From: JAGTVB01 sp964624765
Lineage (GTDB): Bacteria; Pseudomonadota; Gammaproteobacteria; HK1
DNA: 8,037 nucleotides
Reading direction: 5' to 3'
Assembly: GCA_964624765.1 (NCBI GenBank)
Contig: CAZUZO010000143.1
Coordinates: forward strand, 1-8,037
Part shown: positions 1 through 5,818 of the stretch, one piece after another
How positions within the stretch are numbered: the first letter of the stretch is position 1
Layout of the letters: every line of letters starts with the position of its first letter
Made by a program: the position numbers and the translations under genes
Notes under the pieces: model-generated
What the model saw: the letters and a program-made list of their open reading frames with translations, nothing else
What the model was told of the DNA's origin: nothing
Database searches by the model: none

Positions 1-168
1 GGCGACAAAATCGTCGGGAACGATTTTGAACAGCTGCAAGCTGGCCCCGAAGGGGCGAGCCCCAAGGATGGGGCGAGTAACAACCGGAGTGTACAAGGGA
101 GTACATGAGGATTGCGAGCCGCCGGGCAACGCAGCTATGGCAAGCGCAGTAATTTTTGAAACAGCTTC
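1..168 (+). mobile_element. Element A copy 1, MITE-like repeat, left part outside the window
   Basis: This is the right-hand part of a repeat seen again at 1246-1459 and 7567-7784, always in the same orientation. It ends with the terminal repeat TTTGAAACAGCTTC (155-168), which is followed by TTA (169-171). Inside are a perfect 8-bp stem around a 5-nt loop (7-27), two GC-rich hairpins built from GCCCC/GGGGC (about 45-78), and TGTAC-N6-GTACA (about 91-106). The left end lies beyond the window, so its length and target duplication cannot be checked here. No transposase is encoded, so the copy would need an enzyme supplied from elsewhere. The family name 'A' is only a label for this window. Confidence 0.8.
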
Positions 169-238
169 TTAGGGATGCGGCTACCGAGGTGATACCAGGG
201 GCGCAGAAATAGAGTCGACGATGGATCGTTTGAGGCCC

Positions 239-1258
239 ATGAGTAACCTCTTCCCGTGGCACCACCAGCAGTGGAGGCGGTTAGTGGATGCGTGCAAAAG
301 GGACAGGCTTGGCCATGCTTTGTTGCTTCGCGGTCGACCGGGCCTTGGTATCCCGCAGTTCGCCCGACATTTTGCCACCGCCTTGCTGTGTGGCGAGTCG
401 ATCTCTGAGACGTGGCCTTGCGGAGCCTGTCAGAGCTGTGCATTCAACAGCGCCGGTTCCCATCCTGATCTCGTTGTCGTAGAACCTGAAGAGGGACGAT
501 TGCGCATCGGTGTCGCTCAAGTGCGTTATCTCATCGAAGCACTGAGTTTGGCACCGAAGTTTTCCGAACATCAAGTCGCCATCCTGTCGCCGGCCGAGCA
601 GTTGACGCGCGAGGCGGCCAACGGTTTGCTCAAGAATCTCGAGGAACCTCCGGGTGAGGTAGTGTTTCTGCTCGTTTCCTATAACAGTACGGCGGTTCCT
701 GCGACGATCCGCAGTCGCTGCCAACTGATCGACTTTCCAACGCCGCAGCGCGCTGTCGCTCGCGAGTGGGTGGCTAAGCAGATACCGGAAGACAGCGATG
801 CCGACTGGGTGTTGGATGTCGCGGGGGGAGCTCCGCTGCGAGCTTTGGATATCATGCTGCAGGGGCAGCTCACGTTGCGAGACAAGATCCTAGAGTCGTT
901 TGTCGATGTGGTGAGGGGGCAAGCCGATCCACTTGAGGTCGCGCGATCCTGGCAGGTCGTGGGGACAAGAGAGGCGCTGGAGTGGTTGGCCTCCTTGACC
1001 ACAGACTGCATAAAGTTGAGCTACGGCGAAACGGCTTCACGATTGGTCAATCGCGATGTGCTCCCAGCGCTCAACCAACTGCTGGAGTTGGTCGAGAGGC
1101 GCTGCTTTTATGAGCTTTGGGATCGCTGCCTACAGGCTAGCAGAGATCGAATCGCGAGCGTTGGACTAAACGATCAACTTTTGCTGGAAGGCGTCGCTAT
1201 GACCTGCGCATCATTAGCACGCCCGCGCGGCGGGTCGCCGAGTTCGCGGTTGTTTTGA
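239..1258 (+). CDS. holB: DNA polymerase III subunit delta prime
   Basis: This is the delta prime subunit of the cytoplasmic clamp loader, which helps open and load the beta sliding clamp. The 339 residues are close to the E. coli length (334). Visible landmarks are a degenerate P-loop (GRPGLGIPQ, residues 32-40) lacking the GK[ST] lysine, as expected for delta prime, which does not hydrolyse ATP. There are four zinc-ligand cysteines at C51, C61, C64 and C67, the LLKNLEEPP segment (130-138), and the SRC motif (159-161) that supplies the arginine finger. I chose ATG 239 (MSNLFPWHHQ) because it matches the usual delta prime N-terminus and has GAGG at 232-235, although the spacing is short. An in-frame ATG at 221 would add six residues. 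The last codons (Arg-Leu-Phe-stop, 1247-1258) lie in the degenerate left end of element A copy 2. Related genomes have tmk upstream, which is not visible here. Confidence 0.95.
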   Translation: MSNLFPWHHQQWRRLVDACKRDRLGHALLLRGRPGLGIPQFARHFATALLCGESISETWPCGACQSCAFNSAGSHPDLVVVEPEEGRLRIGVAQVRYLIEALSLAPKFSEHQVAILSPAEQLTREAANGLLKNLEEPPGEVVFLLVSYNSTAVPATIRSRCQLIDFPTPQRAVAREWVAKQIPEDSDADWVLDVAGGAPLRALDIMLQGQLTLRDKILESFVDVVRGQADPLEVARSWQVVGTREALEWLASLTTDCIKLSYGETASRLVNRDVLPALNQLLELVERRCFYELWDRCLQASRDRIASVGLNDQLLLEGVAMTCASLARPRGGSPSSRLF

Positions 1259-1459
1259 AAATGGCGCGAGCGCCGGCAGAGCAAGGCGCACGGCGGCGAC
1301 AAAATCGTTGGGAACGATTTTGAACAGCTGGAAGCGGGCCCCGAAGGGGCGGGCCCCAAGGATGGGGCGAGTCACAACCGCAGTGTACAAACGAGTACAT
1401 GAGGATTCTAAGCCGCGCAACGCAGCAGAGGCAAGCGCAGTCGTTTTTAGAGCAGCTTC
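1246..1459 (+). mobile_element. Element A copy 2, between holB and pilZ
   Basis: This nearly full-length copy (about 214 bp) aligns along its whole length with 7567-7784. The right terminus is TTTTTAGAGCAGCTTC (1444-1459), followed by TGA. The left terminus is degenerate (GCGGTTGTTTTGAAA, 1246-1260) and contains the holB stop codon. Neither TIR is perfect and the flanks (TTC and TGA) do not match, so this looks like an old insertion. The 8-bp hairpin is intact at 1301-1321, as is the TGTAC-N6-GTACA stem near 1383-1398. It fills the whole space between holB and the pilZ ribosome binding site, in a gene order that is normally compact. Confidence 0.82.
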
Positions 1460-1467
1460 TGAGTCCT

Positions 1468-1473
1468 GGAGAG
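1468..1473 (+). promoter_or_regulatory. Ribosome binding site of pilZ
   Basis: GGAGAG lies 7 bases before ATG 1481 and begins 9 bases after the end of element A. It decides the start in favour of ATG 1481 over the in-frame GTG at 1475, which sits only one base after the motif. The pilZ translation signal therefore lies just outside the element. Confidence 0.6.
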
Positions 1474-1480
1474 TGTGCCC

Positions 1481-1825
1481 ATGAGTGCTCCAAAACAGGG
1501 AATTCTCTCGATTTCCATCAAGGACGTAGCAGCCTTATATGCTTCATACATGCCGTTCGTGAAAGGTGGCGCACTGTTCATTCCGACCACCCGCCACTAC
1601 CGACTCGGCGATGAGGTCTTTATGTTGGTCGCACTCATGGACGAAAACGAGAAGACGCCGATCGTGGGGCGTATCGTGTGGATGACTCCCAAAGGCGCGC
1701 AGGCAAATCGAGCAGCCGGGATCGGTGTGCAATTCAGCGAAATCGATCAGGGCAAGACCCGCACCAAGATCGAGAATTATCTTGCCGGCGCGCTAACGTC
1801 GGACCGTCAAACCCATACTTTGTGA
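1481..1825 (+). CDS. pilZ: Type IV pilus assembly protein PilZ
   Basis: This is a 114-residue single-domain PilZ protein of the type first named in Pseudomonas pilus biogenesis, where it acts in the cytoplasm with the pilus extension ATPase and FimX-type regulators. The sequence fits that founding subgroup from end to end: GILSISIKD near the N-terminus, YMPFVKGGALFIPT, LGDEVFMLVALMDE, then GRIVWMTPKGAQ and AAGIGVQF, and a C-terminal IENYLAGAL followed by a short polar tail. The RxxxR motif and [DN]xSxxG signature that bind cyclic di-GMP in other PilZ domains are not apparent. The family precedent is that such PilZ proteins do not bind the nucleotide directly. Its position between holB and tatD supports the assignment. 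Element A separates it from holB, so transcription must cross the element or begin within it. Confidence 0.95.
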   Translation: MSAPKQGILSISIKDVAALYASYMPFVKGGALFIPTTRHYRLGDEVFMLVALMDENEKTPIVGRIVWMTPKGAQANRAAGIGVQFSEIDQGKTRTKIENYLAGALTSDRQTHTL

Positions 1826-1831
1826 TGGCCC

Positions 1832-2629
1832 ATGGAGCCGTTGCTTGTCGACTCTCATTGCCACCTTGATCTGCTGAATCCTGCCGCCTATGAGGGTGGG
1901 ATAACGGGAGTGATAACAGCTGCCCGTGTCCAGGGTGTAGCCTGGATGCTCAATGCCTGCGTCAGTCTAGCGAGCTATGTCACGATCGCTGACTTGGCCG
2001 GCCGTTATCCTGGGGTCTTCGCCACGGTGGGCGTACACCCAAATCACCGCCTTCGGTCCGAGCTGGACCCCGATGAGCTGCTACGCGTCGCGTGTGCGCC
2101 ACAGGTTGTTGCCGTGGGGGAGACCGGCCTCGATTACTATCGAACTCAGGTGGGACGTAGTCAGCAGCAAGCGCGTTTTCGTGGGCACATTGCGGTTGCC
2201 AAAGCGCTGAACAAGCCGCTGATCATTCATAGTCGTGATGCGCTGGCTGACACATTACGGATTCTTCGTGAGGAAGGCGCGCAGGAGGTGGGGGGGGTCA
2301 TTCACTGCTTTTCGGGTGACTGGGAAACGGCTCGTCAGGCCCTCGATCTCAACTTCTGCATCTCTTTGTCGGGCGTTGTGACTTTGAGGAACGCCGGTGA
2401 CCTTCGGCGGGTCGCGGTTCATGCGCCACTGGATGGTTTATTGGTTGAAACCGACTCCCCTTACCTTACACCCCTTGCGCGCCGCGGCCAACCCAACCAA
2501 CCCGCTTATGTTAGGCTTGTCGCCGAGCACATAGCGGCTCTGCGCGGCCTGTCGTTTGCCGATTTTGCCGACGCCTCGACCCGAACCTTTTTCCGCCTTT
2601 TTCGCCTCGCTTCCCAATATCCCACCTAG
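1832..2629 (+). CDS. tatD: TatD family metal-dependent hydrolase (DNase)
   Basis: This is a 265-residue TIM-barrel amidohydrolase of the TatD/YcfH family. Members are cytoplasmic, divalent-metal-dependent nucleases, and some act as 3'-5' exonucleases or deoxyribonucleases in DNA repair. The metal ligands expected for the family are all visible: HxH at H9 and H11 (DSHCHLDL), E97 (VGETGLDYY), H133 (IIHSRDA), H158 (GVIHCFSG) and D208 (ETDSPYL). The length is normal. ATG 1832 is six bases after the pilZ stop, with no strong Shine-Dalgarno sequence, so translational coupling to pilZ is likely. The gene faces the aminotransferase gene, with element B between them. Which TatD paralogue this is (TatD, YcfH or YjjV type) cannot be settled by eye; the position after pilZ is that of the YcfH-like gene. 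The physiological substrate is not known from the sequence. Confidence 0.93.
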   Translation: MEPLLVDSHCHLDLLNPAAYEGGITGVITAARVQGVAWMLNACVSLASYVTIADLAGRYPGVFATVGVHPNHRLRSELDPDELLRVACAPQVVAVGETGLDYYRTQVGRSQQQARFRGHIAVAKALNKPLIIHSRDALADTLRILREEGAQEVGGVIHCFSGDWETARQALDLNFCISLSGVVTLRNAGDLRRVAVHAPLDGLLVETDSPYLTPLARRGQPNQPAYVRLVAEHIAALRGLSFADFADASTRTFFRLFRLASQYPT

Positions 2630-2657
2630 AAGGGGGATTGCCCAAAGGTTTCGCTCA

Positions 2658-2798
2658 GAGGTTGTGAAAGAACCTGCTACACGACCCGATAGCGGCGTTG
2701 GGCGGTGCTCTCTCCTCGCCTATCTATCTGATATGTCTTACGGCTTCGCGCCGTCCACCTGGCTCTCGGCCCGCTCGCTAAGTTTCCTTCGGGACTCC
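2658..2798 (+). mobile_element. Element B copy 1, between tatD and the aminotransferase gene
   Basis: This is a MITE-like repeat of about 141 bp that aligns over its length with 5649-5790. The left terminus GAGGTTGTGAAAGAACC (2658-2674) is intact and preceded by TCA. The right terminus is strongly diverged: in the last 23 positions (2779-2801) I count about 13 matches to copy 2. That is the part overlapped by the 3' end of the aminotransferase gene, whose stop codon is at 2778-2780. The left end can fold as AGGTT-N7-AACCT. The element occupies the space between two convergent genes. A terminator role is possible, but no classical hairpin plus U-tract is visible. Confidence 0.78.
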
Positions 2799-3941
2799 TG
2801 ATGCGCCGCAGTACTCAAACACCATTGCCATGGCCTGCTCCAGTTTCGCTTGTGGGGTGTAGTAGTGAGGGGAGAACCGAATGTTGCCATTGCGAAGCGC
2901 GCAGACCACACCTCGTGACTTCAGAAAAGAAAACAGCGCCTGGGGATCGGATGACGTGCAGCGAAAGCTCACAATGCCGCTGCGGCGTTGCTCATCGCGC
3001 GCGGACACGAGCTCGAGCTTCGGATGTCGTCGAACGGTTTCGATGAGGTACGTGGTTTTGCCTAGCAGATGCTCTTCGACATTTTTCAAACCCACCTCGA
3101 GCAATAGCGACAAACTGGCACTGAGAGCATGGATGCCGAGCATGTTTAGACTTCCGCATTCGAAGCGCTGCGCGCTGTCGGCGATCTGCCAATCGGTCCG
3201 GTCGAAATTTCCTGCGTGGGCAACCATGTGCCACCCATACTGAACCAGATCGAGCGCATCGCGCCGTTCGGGCCGACAATAGAAAATTGCGACGCCCTCG
3301 GGTCCTAGCATCCACTTATGTCCGTCGGCCATTACAAAATCGGCGCCGATCCTTTGGACATCCATCGGCAGAGCGCCGAGGCTTTGGATAGCGTCCACAC
3401 ACAACAAGATGTCCTGCTGGTGGCAGTAATGCCCGAGGCGTTCGAGATCTAAACGCAGCCCAGTCGCGTACTGAACTGAGCTGACTGCCAGAAGGCGCGT
3501 GCTGGCGTCGCAGGCACCCATGAGTGCATCTTCGGGAGATCTGCCGTCTGCCAGTGATACCTTGCGCACACCGACACCCAATCGACACAACGATTCCCAG
3601 ACGATACGGTTGGAAGGAAATTCCTGATCGAGAAGCACCACTGTGTCGCCGGCATTCCATGGCAAGCCATAGGCTACCGTCGAGAGTGCTTCCGAAGTGT
3701 TCTTAAGCAGGGCGATGTCTGCGGCTGTGGGGGCATTCAACAGCGCTTGGCATTGCGACCGCAGAGTTGCCTCGACTTTCAGCCAACGGTCATAATCCAA
3801 GGCTCCCTGATGCAGATTTTCCTCAGCGAACCGCATCACAGCTCGCGCCGTGCGTCTGGGCCACGGGGATACGGCCGCATGGTTAAGATAGATAAGGTTA
3901 TCCCGCTGGGGGAATTCCTCGGTGTCTCGGGAGCCTAGCAT
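2778..3941 (-). CDS. Class V aminotransferase family PLP-dependent enzyme
   Basis: This is a 387-residue fold-type I PLP enzyme, cytoplasmic by its lack of any signal or membrane segment. The N-terminal IYLNHAAVSPWP motif, the cofactor aspartate and glutamine (D183, Q186 in CVDAIQSLGAL), and the Schiff-base lysine K209 (MADGHKWMLGPEG) are all present. The C-terminal RNGNIRFSPHYYTP (350-363) resembles the ending of kynureninase- and isopenicillin N epimerase-like members. The sulfur-transfer cysteine loop of IscS or SufS is not recognisable; C347 lies in a different context. I therefore do not call it a cysteine desulfurase. The substrate cannot be named. The start is ATG 3939-3941, with no obvious Shine-Dalgarno sequence. 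It is divergent from pdxS, whose product makes its cofactor. The last residues (SGVPKET and stop) are encoded in the degenerate right end of element B. Confidence 0.88.
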   Translation of the reverse strand: MLGSRDTEEFPQRDNLIYLNHAAVSPWPRRTARAVMRFAEENLHQGALDYDRWLKVEATLRSQCQALLNAPTAADIALLKNTSEALSTVAYGLPWNAGDTVVLLDQEFPSNRIVWESLCRLGVGVRKVSLADGRSPEDALMGACDASTRLLAVSSVQYATGLRLDLERLGHYCHQQDILLCVDAIQSLGALPMDVQRIGADFVMADGHKWMLGPEGVAIFYCRPERRDALDLVQYGWHMVAHAGNFDRTDWQIADSAQRFECGSLNMLGIHALSASLSLLLEVGLKNVEEHLLGKTTYLIETVRRHPKLELVSARDEQRRSGIVSFRCTSSDPQALFSFLKSRGVVCALRNGNIRFSPHYYTPQAKLEQAMAMVFEYCGASGVPKET

Positions 3942-4116
3942 TGGGCACTGATGGGTCTGGGGAGTCGGACAATATCGACGTCAAGGACCGGTAACAAATA
4001 GCGAGGATCGAGGTTCATGCCTATAATAACCGTTTAACCTACGGAATACCGAATATCCTGCCGAAAATGCGGATCATTCATCGCAAGAACGCTTACGCTG
4101 TGGAGAACGATCTCAG
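3942..4116. promoter_or_regulatory. Divergent intergenic region with a -10-like box for pdxS
   Basis: The 175 bases between the divergent aminotransferase and pdxS genes should hold both promoters. On the plus strand TATAAT (4022-4027) is a perfect -10 hexamer 89 bases before the pdxS ATG, in a local AT-rich patch. No good -35 lies 16-18 bases upstream, so this promoter may need an activator or be a chance match. GGAGA (4102-4106) is the likely pdxS ribosome binding site. On the minus strand TTGACG (about 3978-3983) could be a -35, but I found no matching -10. No riboswitch-like structure and no clear operator were recognised. Confidence 0.35.
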
Positions 4117-5040
4117 ATGGTAACTACCTCACCCCATGTTCCGACAACAAGCTCCAACCGCGAGACCGGTTCTTGGCGGGTTAAAGGCGGCCTGGCGCAA
4201 ATGTTGAAGGGGGGAGTCATCATGGATGTGACCAGTGCGCAGGAGGCTAAAATTGCGGAGGAGGCCGGCGCCTGTGCGGTGATGGCGCTGGAGCGGGTAC
4301 CGTCGGATATTCGTGCCGCAGGGGGCGTCGCCCGCATGTGCGATCCGGTTAAGATTCGAGAGATCATGGATGCGGTGACCATTCCGGTGATGGCCAAGGT
4401 GCGCATCGGGCATTTCGTTGAGGCCCAAATACTTCAGTCTCTTAGGGTTGATTACTGCGACGAATCAGAGGTGCTAACGCCTGCGGATGAGGCTTTCCAT
4501 ATCAACAAATGGCAATTCAAGATGCCCTTCGTGTGCGGTTGTACTGATCTGGGCGAGGCTCTGCGCCGTATCGGCGAAGGTGCCGCCATGATCCGGACTA
4601 AAGGAGAGGCGGGTACCGGCAATGTGGTGGAAGCAGTACGCCATGCCCGCGCCGTGTTGGACGGTATTCGGCGGTTGTGCCACACACCCGAAGAGGAACT
4701 GATGACGGTGGCCAAAGAGCTCGGCGCTCCCTATGAGCTGTTATGGGAAGTCAGGGAACGAGAGAGGCTCCCAGTGGTTAACTTTGCGGCGGGTGGGATT
4801 GCGACGCCGGCCGATGCGGCATTACTCATGCAACTCGGCATGGACGGTGTCTTCGTCGGTTCGGGTATTTTCAAATCCAGTGACCCGGCATCACGCGCCG
4901 CTGCCATCGTTAAGGCCACCACCCACTATAACGACCCGGACATATTAGCCGAGGTTTCTGTGGGTTTGGGCGAGCCGATGTCGGGTACAGACATCCGCAG
5001 GCTCGAAGCGAGCGAGCGTCTTGCCGTGCGTGGTTGGTAG
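4117..5040 (+). CDS. pdxS: Pyridoxal 5'-phosphate synthase lyase subunit PdxS
   Basis: PdxS is the (beta/alpha)8 synthase subunit of the DXP-independent vitamin B6 pathway. It condenses ribose 5-phosphate, glyceraldehyde 3-phosphate and ammonia from PdxT into PLP. The 307 residues are slightly longer than usual (about 294) because of a serine/threonine-rich N-terminal extension of roughly 13 residues. Catalytic landmarks are D37 (GGVIMDV), K94 (VMAKVRIGH), which binds the sugar, and K162 (RTKGEAGTGN), the second imine-forming lysine. Other family blocks are ALERVPSDIRAAGGVARM, DESEVLTPADE, PFVCGCTDLGEA, NFAAGGIATPADAALLMQLG and GVFVGSGIFKS. The protein ends in RGW as in many PdxS proteins. 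pdxT begins immediately after its stop codon, so the two subunits are probably translationally coupled. PdxS/PdxT are less common in gammaproteobacteria than the PdxA/PdxJ route, so horizontal acquisition is possible, although the base composition looks like that of its neighbours. Confidence 0.97.
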   Translation: MVTTSPHVPTTSSNRETGSWRVKGGLAQMLKGGVIMDVTSAQEAKIAEEAGACAVMALERVPSDIRAAGGVARMCDPVKIREIMDAVTIPVMAKVRIGHFVEAQILQSLRVDYCDESEVLTPADEAFHINKWQFKMPFVCGCTDLGEALRRIGEGAAMIRTKGEAGTGNVVEAVRHARAVLDGIRRLCHTPEEELMTVAKELGAPYELLWEVRERERLPVVNFAAGGIATPADAALLMQLGMDGVFVGSGIFKSSDPASRAAAIVKATTHYNDPDILAEVSVGLGEPMSGTDIRRLEASERLAVRGW

Positions 5041-5042
5041 CG

Positions 5043-5633
5043 TTGAAGCCCGTACGGATAGGCGTTCTGGCACTGCAAGGCGCTTTTCGCGAGCATTTGG
5101 CGATACTGGGATCGCTTGGCGTGAAGGCGAAGGAAGTTCGCTTACCCGTCCAGCTTGAAGGACTCGACGGTCTGATCATTCCTGGAGGCGAAAGCACCGT
5201 TATCATCAGGTTGGCTGAAGCCTATGGCTTACGAGAAGCTATACAGCAGGCAGCCGTATCCGGCATGGCGCTGTGGGGCATCTGTGCGGGCCTGATCGCC
5301 ATTGCTCGAGATTTGACCGGGGGCTATCCTCAACCCTTTGGCCTGTTGAATGTGACGGTTGCTCGAAATTGGTTTGGACGTCAGCTAGAAAGCTTTGAAG
5401 CGAGCTTGGCTGTATCGGGTCTTACGCCGGAGCCGTTTCCAGCCGTCTTCATTCGGGCACCGGCGATCGTTGGCGTGGGCAGCTATGTCGAGATATTGGC
5501 AGCATTGCCCGATGGTATGCCTGTGGCGGTGAGGAGCGGCAAGGTCCTTGGCACATCGTTTCATCCAGAGCTTACGGAGGATAGCCGGGTTCACGAGTTT
5601 TTCCTGCGGCTATCGGGGAGGGACAATGAGTAG
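5043..5633 (+). CDS. pdxT: Pyridoxal 5'-phosphate synthase glutaminase subunit PdxT
   Basis: PdxT is the class I glutamine amidotransferase partner of PdxS. It hydrolyses glutamine and channels ammonia to the synthase barrel. From TTG 5043 the protein has 196 residues, a normal length, and starts MKPVRIGVLALQGAF as family members do. The catalytic triad is C81 (LWGICAGL), H174 and E176 (TSFHPELTED). The glutamine-binding PGGEST motif is at 47-52, and RNWFGRQLESFE (108-119) is the family's usual interface region. TTG 5043 lies two bases after the pdxS stop. An in-frame TTG at 5034, overlapping pdxS, would add three residues. No ATG is available near the conserved N-terminus and no strong Shine-Dalgarno is seen, so reinitiation after pdxS translation is the likely mechanism. 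Element B starts 15 bases after the stop codon. Confidence 0.96.
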   Translation: MKPVRIGVLALQGAFREHLAILGSLGVKAKEVRLPVQLEGLDGLIIPGGESTVIIRLAEAYGLREAIQQAAVSGMALWGICAGLIAIARDLTGGYPQPFGLLNVTVARNWFGRQLESFEASLAVSGLTPEPFPAVFIRAPAIVGVGSYVEILAALPDGMPVAVRSGKVLGTSFHPELTEDSRVHEFFLRLSGRDNE

Positions 5634-5648
5634 CGCCTGGTCGATTCA

Positions 5649-5790
5649 GAGGTTGTGAAAAAACCTGCTTACACAACCCGATAGCAGCGTTGAGCGGTGC
5701 TCGCTCCTCGCCTATCTATCTGATATGTCTCGTCGCTGCGCGCCGTCCGCCTTGCTCTCAGGTCGCTCGCGACGGTTCTTTCACAACCTC
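5649..5790 (+). mobile_element. Element B copy 2, MITE-like, with TIRs and TCA flanks
   Basis: This is the best preserved B copy, 142 bp. The left end GAGGTTGTGAAAAAACC (5649-5665) and the right end GGTTCTTTCACAACCTC (5774-5790) are inverted repeats of 17 bp with one mismatch. Both sides are flanked by TCA (5646-5648 and 5791-5793), which fits a 3-bp TNA target duplication of the kind known for some IS5-family groups; that family link is inference. Each TIR can itself fold as a small hairpin (GGTT...AACC). The element contains no gene. It sits between pdxT and the pdxA-like gene, and an open frame read from ATG 5690 within it runs into pdxA but has no family support there. The internal sequence is related to element A in reverse orientation. 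Confidence 0.85.
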
Positions 5791-5802
5791 TCAGCCGACA
5801 AT

Positions 5803-5808
5803 GAGGAG
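5803..5808 (+). promoter_or_regulatory. Ribosome binding site of the pdxA-like gene
   Basis: GAGGAG lies 10 bases before ATG 5819 and supports that start. The in-frame ATG at 5801 overlaps this motif and so is less likely. The motif belongs to a 17-base stretch (5797-5813) that nearly repeats the sequence at the pdxT stop codon (5622-5635), with GAG duplicated. Confidence 0.55.
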
Positions 5809-5818
5809 TAGCGTAGCA

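Noticed and set aside
1..168. CRISPR array or tandem repeats among the A copies
   Set aside because: Copies are about 200 bp, kilobases apart, with terminal inverted repeats and no regular short repeat-spacer pattern.
2778..3941. Cysteine desulfurase (SufS/IscS/CsdA) for the class V aminotransferase
   Set aside because: The fold and lysine motif fit the superfamily, but the catalytic cysteine loop of desulfurases is not present; the C-terminal RNGNIRFSPHYY points to another branch.
4117..5633. PLP riboswitch or PdxR operator upstream of pdxS
   Set aside because: No such structured element or repeated operator was recognisable in 3942-4116, and no MocR-type regulator gene is in the window.
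5690..5818. Upstream ATG at 5690 as the start of the pdxA-like gene
   Set aside because: The added 43 residues come mostly from element B and resemble no PdxA N-terminus. GAGGAG before ATG 5819 and the normal family length support the later start.
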